From: Phoronis australis
Taxonomy: Eukaryota; Phoronida; Phoronidae
Assembly (NCBI GenBank): GCA_002633005.1
Contig: NMRA01000583.1
Location: 221,988-264,018 of the forward strand
Direction: 5' to 3'
DNA: 42,031 nucleotides
The position numbers and the translations under genes were made by a program. The notes under the pieces were generated by a model that was not told where the DNA came from, did no database searches, and saw nothing but the letters and a program-made list of their open reading frames with translations. Shown one piece after another: positions 14,301 through 26,300 of the stretch (its first letter is position 1; the number at the start of each line of letters is the position of its first letter).

Positions 14301-17300
14301 AACACCGCTGCATATTTGAAAGGTATGTGAGTGTTTCGCAAGTCAAACTGCCGTTTTCCATTTACAAATTGTGCGCATGGTTTTTATTTTCAGTGACACC
14401 CTCCCCACCGCGACCCAGGACAAGTAAGTTCTTGTGCAATAAAACATTTAATCAAAGAGTATTTTGCACTTGATACGAATAGGAGCTATCCGTTGATCAA
14501 TGCCAATTTGATGTTGAAACTGTTTTAGTTTATTGTTGATTAGTTATTGCGTTTAGAATAGTAATTTTTATTTACTCAAATAAAACTACCGGAATTATGA
14601 TCAAAAGTCTCAACTGAGCAGGGATATTTGCCACGCCTCCTTCAATTGCACGTAGGCATTGGACACTAATTTGTGTCGGCAATAGCGGATCAGTCACTCT
14701 GCATTCACCAAAGCGTTGGTAAATTGGTGCATTTGCCTGCGCTCACGTGTTCTGTGTGTGCGCATAGGCTCGGAGTTGCGTAGTCTGTGAACCAAACTTG
14801 ATTGAATCCAAACAGGTGGTAGTATATTGGCTGTGTACGGTTTAGTGTTACACAAATCAAACTCTCATTGAACCCCAAATATTGAGCTGCGCACGTCTGC
14901 ATTACGATAGCAATTCAAACTGCCGTTTTCCATTCAGAAATAATGCGTATGGTTTTCATTTTCAGTGACACCCTCCCCACCGCGACCCAGTACAAGTACA
15001 TGTAAGTTCGTGCCCAAAAAACATTTTAATAAAAGAATATTTTTGTACTTGATACGAATAGGAGCTATCCGTTTATCAATGCCGATTTGATGTTAAAATT
15101 ATATTAGTTCATGGTTGATAAGTTATAGAGTTTAGAATCGTCAATTTAATTTACTCTAATATGATCAAAAATCTAATATGAGCGGGGATTTTTGCCATGC
15201 CTCCTCCAAGAACACGTAGGCATTGGACACTAATTTGTTTCGCCAACAGCGGATCAGTCATTCTGCATTCATCAATACTTTGGCAATTTGGTGCATTTGC
15301 CTGCGCTCACGTGTACTGTGTACGTGTATATGCACCGACATGCGTAGTCTGTGAACCAAACTTGATTGAATCCAGAAAGGTGGTAGAATATTGGCAGTGT
15401 AGGGTTTACTGTTACACAAATAAAACTCTCATTGAACACCAAATATTGAGCTGCACACGTCTACATTACGATCGCAGAAAGAACTCCATCCGCAGAAATG
15501 AAAGGCGAATATAGCCTAAAAAATATTTAACCTTGTTTTGACGACATCGCACTGTCTATTCACCTTTTTGAACCTGGAAGTTCCCGAGTGTTGCTTCCTG
15601 AAGTTTAAGTTTCTTTTGTCACATAATGTTTTACTTCGCTTACATGTGTGTGACACACGGTCTGGTAGCATTGTTTGGAACTAACTTAGGTAAATAACAC
15701 AACGTGTCACATTGACATAGGTAAAATAACGTGAACGTGTTATAGATGTATACACAAAACGTACCGAGAGTGGCGTACATGTAGATGAACTAATATCCCA
15801 CAAGACATCATTCCACGCATCGACCGAGACCGAATCCCATATGCTTTGAATTCCTAATTAACTTTCCTTCAGTTTTTCGGCAGATTTTCTAAACACTTTC
15901 CTCAGACTGTTTACGTGGTGGATCGCTTCCTATATGTATGTACTTGCGGGTAAGGTTGGACGTTTTCTCTAGTAAAAGAAAAGATTTAACGATTTATTAA
16001 TTAAAAAGAGATAACAAAGATTAAAAAATGGTAACTTTACATTGAACTTGTAACATCTCCCGAAAAATTTAAATAACAACAGTGTTTGATATTGTATTTA
16101 CCGAGGAATCTAGGAATGAGTTTCTGCCGATATAATATTAAGCAATTGAAAACTGAGACAAAACTGTTATACGGTCCTGTTCCAGATGATGCAATTGGGA
16201 CCTGATTGCATGTCGATGTTAGTTATACTGTTTCAACTGTATTACTTTAAACTATATTAGGAAAGTTTGATGATCGAACCGGCTAACGACGTCGAGTCGA
16301 CATTGACCTCCTTTTTGAACTTACCATGTCAGAGGTCACTGTTGAACAAGTGCGGGAGGTGAATATAGAAAACAATAGTACATGGCCTTATTGCATTGAC
16401 TGATTCAACGCGTATGGGGTAAATTTCGATATCCACTGCGTAATTGTTTAAAACGAAATAATTTTCCGGAACACTATTCAATTTTATACTTCATTTTCAC
16501 GTTCATGTCAGTCACGCAGGAATTTCATTTGCAGCTACACCCATTCTACAAAACTCAAGTACAAGTAAATCGAAATGCTTCCAAAACATTTCTGACTCTC
16601 TGCTTAAAAGCTTCGTAGAAGTTTTTAAAACACCGCTGTATATTTGAAAGGTATGTTAGTGCTTCGCAATTCAAACTGCCGTTTTCCATTCAGAAATAAT
16701 GCGTATGGTTTTCATTTTCAGTGACACCCTCCCCACCGCGCCCCAGTACAAGTAAGTTCGTGCCCAAAAACATTTTAATTAAAGAATATTTTTGTATTTG
16801 ATACGAATAGGAGCTATCCGTTTATCAATGCCAATTTGATGTTAAAAATATATTAGTTCATGGTTGATAAGTTATTGAGTTTAGAATCGTCATTTTTATT
16901 TACTCTATTATGATCAAAAGTCTAATATGAGCGGGGATATTTGCCCTGCCTCCTCCAATAACACGTAGGCATTGGACACTAATTTGTGTCGCCAACAGCG
17001 GATCAGTCATTCTGCATTCATCAATACTTTGGCAATTTGGTGCATTTGCCTGCGCTCACGTGTACTGTGTACGTGTATATGCACCGACATGCGTAGTCTG
17101 TGAACCAAACTTGATTGAATCCAGAAAGGTGGTAGAATATTGGCAGTGTAGGGTTTACTGTTACACAAATCAAACTCTCATTGAACACCAAATATTGAGC
17201 TGCACACGTCTACATTACGATCGCAGAAAGAACTCCATCCGCAGAAATGAAAGGCGACTATAGCGTAAAAAAATATTTAACCTTGTTTTGACGACATCGC

Positions 17301-20300
17301 ACTGTCTATTCACCTTTTTGAACCTGGAAGTTCCCGAGTGTTGCTTCCTGAAGTTTAAGTTTCTTTTGTCACATAATGTTTTACTTCGCTTACATTTGTG
17401 TGACACACTGTCTGGTAGCATTCTTTGGAACTAACTTAGGTAAATAACACAACGTGTCACATTGACATAGGTAAAATAACGTGAACGTTTTATAGATGTA
17501 TACACGAAACGTACCGAGAGTGGCGTACATGTAGATGAACTAATATCCCACAAGACATCAATCCACGCATCGACCGAGACCGAATCCCATATGCTTTGAA
17601 TTCCTAATTAACTTTCCTCCAGTTTTTCGGCAGATTTTCTAAACACTTCACTCAGACTGTTCCCGTGGTGGATCGCTTCCTATATGTATGTACTTGCGGG
17701 TAAGGTTGGAAGTTTTCTCTAGTAAAAGAAAAGATTTAACGATTTATTAATTAAAAAGAGATAACAAAGATTAAAAAACGGTAACTGTACATTGAACTTG
17801 TAACATCTCCCGAAAAATTTAAATAACAACAATGTTTGATATTGTATTTACCGAGGAATCTAGGAATGAGTTTCTGCCGATATAATATTAACCAATTGAA
17901 AACTGAGACAAAACTGTTATACGGTCCTGTTCCAGATGATGCAATTGGGACCTGATTGCATGTCGATGTTAGTTCTACTGTTTCAACTGTATTACTTTAA
18001 ACTATATTCGGAAAGTTTGATGATCGAACCGGCTAACGATGTCGAGTCGACATTGACCTCCTTTTTGAACTTTCCATGACAGATGTCACTGTTGAACAAG
18101 TGCGGGAGGTGAATATAGAAAACAATATTACATGGCCTTATTGCATTCGACTGATTCAACGCGTATGGGGTAAATTTCGATATCCAATCCGTAATTCTTT
18201 AAAATCAAATAATTGTCCGGAACACTATTTAATTTTGTACTTCATTTTCACGTTCTTGTCAGTCACGCAGGAATTTCATTTGCAGCTACACCCATTCTAC
18301 AAAACTCAAGTACAAGTAAATTGAAATGCTTTCAAAGTACTTCTGACTCTCTGCTTGAAAGCTTCCGTAGAAGTTTTTAAAACACCGCTGTATATTTGAA
18401 AGGTATGTGAGTGCTTCGCAATTCAAACTGCAGTTTTCTATTCCGTAATAATGCGTATGGTTTTCATTTTCAGCTACACCCATCCCGCCGCGACCCAGTA
18501 CAAGTAAGTTCGTGCCCAAGTAAACATTTTAATTAAAGAATATTTTTGTACTTGATACGAATAAGAGCTATCCGTTTATCAATGCCGATTTGATGTTAAA
18601 TTCATATTAGTTCATGGTTGATAAATTATTGAGTTTAGAATCATCATTTTTATTCACTCTAATATGATCAAAAGTCTAATATGAGCGGGGATATTTGCCA
18701 TGCCTCCTCCAATTACACGTACATGTAGGCAGTGGACACTAATTTGTGTCGTCAACAGCGGATCAGTCATTCTGCATTCATCAATACTTTGGCAATTCGG
18801 TGCATTTGCCTGCGCTCACGTGTATTGTGTGCGTGTATATGAACCGACTTGCGTAGTCTGTGAACCAAACTTGATTGAATCCAGAAAGGTGGTAGAATAT
18901 TGGCAGTGTAGGGTTTACTGTTATACAAATCAAACTCTCATTGAACACCAAATATTGAGCTGCACACGTCTACATTACGATCGCAGAAAGAACTTCATCC
19001 GCAGAAATGAAAGGCGAATATAGCGTAAGAAATATTTAGCCTTGTTTTGACGATATCGCACTGTCTATTCACCTTTTTGAACCTCGAAGTTACCGAGTGT
19101 TGCTTCCTGAAGTTATACTTTCTTTTGTCGCATACTGTTTTACTTCGCTTACATCTGTGTGACACACTGTCTGGTAGCATTTTTTGGAACTAGCTCAGGT
19201 AAATAACACAACGTGTCACATTGACGTAGGTAAAATAGCGTGAACGTGTTATAGATGTATACACAAAACGTACCGAGAGTGGCGTAGATGAATTAATATC
19301 CCACGAAACATTTTCAAGGAATTCTTTTCAATTTCAGCACACTGGTGTTATTCAAGATGCCAATTGAATACCCTACTTTACTTCGCAATAGGCCTAACCA
19401 ATCAGAAAAAATAGGTCAAAGGTCATTGAGTGCAAACTAAAATTTTGAGCTAGAGACTTCAAAATTACGTATCCGTTTACTAAGTGCGATTTAGTTAGAA
19501 TTCTAAATTTTCAGGTCATTTGGTGCACCCATGGGGTCATTAGGTGCATTTTTCTTCTGAAAATTTGACCACTTCATTCATCTTGTATTCTGAAGTACTT
19601 AAAGTAAAACATCTGTGATTATTAGCATTAACCACGCTTTTAATCGAGTTAACAATTACTCCCTCATCGGGGCTCATAATGCACCGGAAGAGGTCAATTA
19701 GTGGAAATTTCATCAAAAAATTTATATGTAATTTCTCCTACGATTTTAAAGAATTCCTTTTCATATTGGTAAGCGGGTTGTTGTCAGTAACTTCCCATAA
19801 TAATTCCAGTAATACGCACGCGCAGAGTCCTTTATTGTCACGCCGTGACAATAACCTTTCTAGTTGATATTGTAGTTACCGAGGATTCTACGCCTGAGTT
19901 GCTGACGATATAATATTAAGCAATTGAAAACTGGAGACAAAAGTGTTATACGGTCCCGTTCCAGATGATGCAATTGGGACCTGATTGCATGTCGATGTTA
20001 GTTACACTGTTTCAACTGTATTACTTTAAACTATAATCGGAAAGTTTGATGATCGAACCGGCTAACGACGTCGAGTCGACATTGACCTCCTTTTTGAACT
20101 TTCCATGTCAGAGGTCACTGTTGAACAAGTGCGGGAAGTGAATATAGAAACCAATATTACATGGCCGCATTGCATTCGACTGATTCAACGCGTACGGGGT
20201 AAATTTCGATATCCACTGCGTAATTGTTTAAAATCAAATAATTGTCTGGAACACTATTTAATTTTATACTTCATTTTAACGCTCATTTCAGTCCCGCAGG

Positions 20301-23300
20301 AATTTCATTTGCAGCTTCACCCATTCTACAAAACTCAAGTACAAGTAAATCGAAATGCTTCCAAAACATTTCTGACCCTCTGCTTGAAGGCTTCGGTAGA
20401 AGTTTTTAAAACACCGCTGTATATTTGAAAGGTATGTGAGTGCTTTGCAATTCAAACTGCCATCTATCATTTTGAAATAATGCCCATGGTTTTCATTTTC
20501 AGCTGTACCCATCCCGCCGCGACCCAGTACAAGTAAGTTCATGTCCAAGTAAACATTTTAATCAAAGAATATTTTTGTACTTGATACGAATAGGAGCTAT
20601 CCGTTTATCAATGCCAATTTGATGTTAAGTTATTTGAGTTAGTGGTTGATAAGTTATTGGGTTTAGAATGGTCATTTTTATTTACTCTAATATGAACAAA
20701 GTCTAATATGAGCGGGAATATTTGCCACGCCTCCTCCAATTACACGTAGGCATTGGACACTAATTTGTGTTGCCAACAGCGGATCAGGCACCCTGCATTC
20801 ATCAATACTTGGTGCATTTGCCTGCGCTCACGTGTACTGTGCCCCTTCCATCCATTACACAGTCAAGTGAATACTGCACTTGACAGGTGTGTGAACCCCG
20901 TCCCTGCAACAGAAACTTATGGACTTCGTCCTAGACCTTTTCGCAATGCCTCCCACCAAAGACTTAGCAGGTGCTCGTGGACTGTCGCTGCTGTTAACGC
21001 AACCATGGGTCTCATCGGCGAGCACATGATCGCGCAAGATGCTGCTTGGCTGCCAGTACAAGAACTTGGTGAGGAACCGAATGTCATCATTGCTTTCAAC
21101 AGGGAAGCGCGGGAATGGCCTCCTGGAGTAGCCCAAGCATTGTGCCGTCAGCAATGGCGTGATCTTGGCGGTATTAATGCCATCATGGTAGCAACTGATG
21201 GATCTTTCGATGGTGAAACTAATCGTGCGGGATGGGGTTATCAAATACGCTGTGCTAACAACGTCATTGCGGAAGGTCGTGGCTGCCACCATGTATACAC
21301 AAGCAGTGCGCGGATGGAGTTTGAGGCTATACAACGTGCCCTAACCAAGCTGTCACTCCTAGACCTGGAGAATCACACCATTATCTTTGCCACCGATTCC
21401 ATGGCAGTGTTGATGAAAGTTCAATCTAGAAACCCCCCAGCCAACTGGGGTGTCTTCCGATCACGCCACCCTCATCATGTAGTGATCTGGTCTTTCGTAC
21501 CTGGCCACGCCGGTGTCTCGATAAATGAGCGTGCAGATTACAGTGTACCTCGCTGGCTCATGCACCACCAACCATCCCCTCTACTTATATTCGGCTGACG
21601 TTAAGCTGCTGGCCCGCAAACGCAACCTCGAGCAGACTGCATCCCACCTGGCTGAGTTCAATGATGGCAGCCGCCTGCTCGAAGCCGGTATTATTTATGG
21701 CCATACTGCGAAGAGTCACAAGAAGAGCCGTGCCCGAGTGCTGTCTAATCAAATGCTTACAGGCAACGTCAGCCCTGGATTTCTGCGCCTTCTGCTGTCA
21801 CGGGGAAGGTCTGGGGAGGGGATTAATGCACCAGCAAATCCCCAATGATCCTGTCCGTGACAGGTATTACAGGTATTACAGGTGTGCGTGTATATGCACC
21901 GACTTTCGTAGTCTGTGAACCAAACTTGATTGAATCCAGAAAGGTGGTAGTATATTGGCAGTGTAGGGTTTAGCGTTACACAAATCAAACTCTCATTGAA
22001 CACCAAATATTGAGCTGCACACGTCTACATTACGATCGCCGAAACAAATTCATCTGCAGAAATGAAAGGCGAATATAACGTATTTTAAAAGAACACGAAA
22101 TCCTGTTTTGACGATTTCGCACTGTCTGTTCACCTTTTTCAAGCTGGAAGTTCCCGAGTATTACTTCCTGAGGTTTATCTTTCTTTTGTCACATACAGTA
22201 CTGTTTTACTTCGCCTACTTCTGTATGACACACTGTCTGATAGCATTCTCTAGAACTCGCTCTGGTAAATATCACTGCGTGTCATGTTGACGTAGGTAAA
22301 ATAACGTGAACGTGTTATAGATGTGAACACAACCGAGAGTGGCGTAGATGAAGTAATATCCCACTAAACATTATTCCGCGTATCGACCGTGGTCGAATCC
22401 CATACGCTTTGAATTCCTAAGCTTCTTTCATTTTTTCGGCAGATTTTTTAAATACTTCACTCAGACTGTTCACGTGGCGGATCACGTACTTTATGTATGT
22501 ACTTGCTTGTTAGGGTGGAAGTTTTAACTAGTAAAAGAAAAAAAGCTCGAAATGTAACTATTTATTACTTGAAAAGAGATACATGTATCAAAGATGAAAA
22601 CAACTGTAACTGTACTTTGAAGTTGTAACATCTGAGAATATTTCAATAACAACAATATTTGATACTCTAGTTACCGAGGAATCGCCGCCTAAGTTGCAGA
22701 CGCTATAATATTTAACAATTGAAAACTGAGACAGAACTGTCATATAATTAACAGTCCTGTTCCAGATGTTACGGTTTGGTACATGAATGCATGTTGAGTG
22801 TTATTTACACTGCTGCAATTGTATTACTTTAAACTATTTTCGGAAAGTTGATGATCTCACCGGCTAACGAAGTCGAGTCCACATTCATTTACCTTTCGTA
22901 CTTTCCATGCCAGAGGTCACTGTTGAAGTAGTGCGGGAGGTGAATACGGAAGACGTTATTACATTGACGTATTTCCTTCGTCAGGTTCAACGCTTTTGAT
23001 ATCCAATGTGTAATTGTTAAAAAATCAAATAATTGTTCGGAAACTACCTTATTTTCATGTCAGTCACGCAGGACTTTCTTTTTCAGCTACGCCTATTCTA
23101 CCAAGCTCAAGTAAAAGTAAGTTGAAATGCTTTCAAAACATTTCTGTCTCTCTGTTTGAAAGCTTCTGTAGTAGGTTTTCAAAACACCGCTGTATCTTTG
23201 CAAGGCGTGTGAGTGTTTTGCAATTCAAACTACCGTTTTCCCTTTCAAAAATCATGCCCATGGTTTTCATTTTCAGTTACACCCTCCCCGCCGCGGCCCA

Positions 23301-26300
23301 GTAAAATTAAGCTCATGTGCAATTAAACATTTTAATCGAAGTATATTTTGCACTTGATACAAATAGGGACTACCTGTTTATCAGTGCCAATTTGATGTTG
23401 AAACTGTTGTTGTTGACAAGTTATTAAGTTTAGAATGGTCAATTTCATTTACTCTTATGAAGCTATCGGTATTAGGATCAAAAGTCTTAAATGAGCGGGG
23501 ACATTTGCAACGCCTCCTCCAATTATGCAGTACGTACATGTACGCATTGAACACTAATTTGTGTCGGCAATAGGGGATCTGTCAATCTGCATTCATCAAA
23601 ACATTGCGCTCCTGTGTACTTTGTCTGTGTATATGCTCGGACTTGCGTAGTTTGTGAACCAAACTTGATTGAATCCAAACAAGTTGCTGTATATTGGCAG
23701 TGTAATTGTTAGTGTAAGTTACATAAATCAAACTCGTATTGAACACCAAATATTGAGCCACACGTCTACATTACGACCACAGAAACAAATTAATCTGCAG
23801 AAATGAAAGGAGAATATAACGTAAAAGAATAGTAAACCCTGTTTTGACGATTTCAACCAATCCTCGTTCTGGCAACTGCTAATTCATCATTGGTTTCAAT
23901 CATTAGGTTAAATGCATAATCCTTGGTGGTATTTTCCCACAGCTGTCCAGTAATTAGCTAAACGTATAAGTCACACTTGCACATTTAGCAGTATTTGAAA
24001 GGGAGTTTTCAAAATTTCCTCCAAACTTTTGAGGGTTGACGAAGGTTACAGAGCGCTATTTTGTTTCAGTGAACTGGATGGAAAAGTCGTTTTTAGTATC
24101 TGTTAATAGGACAAAACCAGGTTTGGCATCCTTTAAACGGAAGTCATTCAAAAGTATTTATCTATTCCAACATTAAACTTTTAGTGTTCGCTTGAAGCTC
24201 CGCTATTTGCATTTTCATCCAGCGGTGAACCCGTATAGAACATGCCTGCAATTCTTCGTTGGTTTGCATTCGGCGTCATTTTGTCAAAATCTTTGAGTAC
24301 ATCGTAGCATTTAATGCTAGCCCACTTCTCCAATTTTCGTCTTTAGCGCAACAGCAGTAACCTGTTGACTTGTTGCCTTGCAATTCCTCCCTTATCCTCA
24401 TTTGCTTTTAAATGCGAAACTTTGAAAAAACCTTGGTGCTAATCACGTGTTACTTTAGACATCGACACCTGGTGGTATGATAAGGTTTTCTGTGCAGAAG
24501 GTTGCATAAGGGAATATTTTTGAGTTCCGGAGAAAAGACCTTTTTACAGTGTATGAATAAATATGATGCGCATATTAGTTCCTCGTCATCTAGAGACCAC
24601 CAGAATCTGGTTCTAAATGATCAGTGTCCAATATTTGAGCCTGGTTTATTGAAATATCTCCCCAGTATTGATTCTCAAGTGTTAGTTTTCTTTTGTCACA
24701 TACTACTTTAATTCGCTTACATCTTTGTGTCGCAATGTCTGATAGCATTCCATGTAACTCGCTAGGTAAATATCACAGCGTGTCACGTCGCCATAGCAAC
24801 AACAGCGTCTCCAATGTGGAATTGTTTAAAATCAATTTATTGATCTAAAGTAACTTTAATTAATTTTATACTTCATTTTCACGCACATGTCAGTCACGCA
24901 GGAATTTCATTTCCAGCTACCACTGCACCCATTCGACCGGGCCCAGATAAAAGTAAGTTGAAATGCATTCAAAACATTTCTGGCGAAGTTTAGTTTCGTT
25001 GCACTGTACTACAACTTGTCCCGGCAGAGATTTTAGACTGATGTGAAAGCTGTTCAAGTTCATCAATTATAAGATGCTGACGACAGTATAGAAACTGATA
25101 AACTCTTAAGATAGTCACGAATTTCTTCTGTTTCTGTTTCTGTGGTGACGTCAGAGGGTAGGCACCGGGATAGTCTGGCTCTGCTCCTTCCAGTATCGCA
25201 CGCAATGTAAAATTGGAGATGCAACCAACTTCATGCTGATTACACACTCTTCGATCTTTTCCCCTGATACGAGTTTTTGCTGCATCTCCGTATTGCCATC
25301 CTCGCTCTATGAGGCGCTTTGTTGCCCTTCTTTCACTGCGATAAAAGACACTGGCAATTACTGAAAACTTTTCTCACGTTATTCTGTTTCTGTTTCTGTT
25401 TCTGTGGTGACGTCAGAGGGTAGGCACCAGGATAGTCTCTGGCTCTCCTTCTTCCAGTATCGCACGCAATGTTAGGGATTCCTGGATCCCTCTGTTCAAC
25501 TCTATTAGTGGTCTCTTCACCAGTGTTTATATACCAGGACACTGTGGCATCTCATTCAACGTCAAGGCGGATGAGCTTGCAGGCATCGCAGAACCGATTG
25601 CCAACCTGCTCCTCACATCAGCAGATGTAATCTCCAGGGTGCGTGAATCGCTTACAGGTGCCGAGATTGTACGAATTTCTCAATGAGCGGGAATCTTTTC
25701 CACACCATTTAAACTTTGGCTATTTAATGTGAGACTTTCATAAAGCGCTTATTATGGAGGTTGATCAACGACTTTTCACCACCTGGATATACCAGGAGAT
25801 ATTTTTTCACAGCAGGTGGCTCACGGGCATTGTTTGACTTCTGTTAATAGTAAATTTCCTCATGTACATGACACACACGCAGCTTCATATGCAATTAGAA
25901 CATTATGACAACGACGAGTGTTCTACTTGATACGAAAAAGACCCGTTCCTTCAACACTGTCAGTTTAGTATAAAAACTAAGGATCGTTCTAAAGTTCCCA
26001 CTACAACTTCGACCCACGGTCCACAACTCCTTTGATCGAGTCTACTTTTTAGAGTAGATAGCATCCATGATATCCATTACGATTTCATTATGAAATCAAC
26101 ACTTTTCTCGTTGCAATCACAGTCTTTCAAATGTTGCCATCGTTCACGCCAGAATTTCCCCTCAACTGAGATATCATCCATTGATACTTCGATCTACTCC
26201 AGCAATTCCTATGCACGAGAATTTTCCCCGCGACACGTTGAAACGCCGGCGCTGCATCGATGTCTGCCATGTCCTTTCAGTCATTCCTTTCGGTCATTCC

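Larger units (their letters stand above)
12056..14327 (+). repeat. 2.33-kb tandem duplication, copy 1
   Basis: This segment matches 14384-16655 at a constant offset of 2,328 bp. Reading by eye I found one difference at 14174 versus 16502 and one near 14311 versus 16639. It contains two B microexons, one A microexon and all intervening intron. It is either a very recent duplication or an assembly duplication. Confidence 0.85.
14384..16655 (+). repeat. 2.33-kb tandem duplication, copy 2
   Basis: This is the second copy of the unit at 12056-14327. The other units of the array are visibly more diverged, so this pair stands apart in age. Confidence 0.85.
11889..24952 (+). repeat. Tandem array of microexon cassettes (A-B pairs with long introns)
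   Basis: A and B microexons occur as pairs 177-190 bp apart, and the pairs recur with periods of about 2,320, 2,328, 1,751, 2,029 and 2,772 bp. The differences are explained by an extra B cassette (about 570 bp) in the first two units and by insertions at 19.3 and 20.8 kb. Intron sequence is strongly conserved between units, for example GATACGAATAGGAGCTATCC after each B exon. Copies become more diverged toward 23-25 kb, where only fragments remain (24,675-24,952; about 25,870-25,970). Confidence 0.8.

Noticed and set aside
18076-18324. Open frame of 82-107 codons running into the type A microexon (also 20105)
   Set aside because: It reads the microexon in a different phase and crosses its acceptor. 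The phase 1 reading agrees with all other microexons and with the Sushi exons.
20855-21334. 159-codon minus-strand frame
   Set aside because: It is the antisense shadow of the LINE RNase H sequence.
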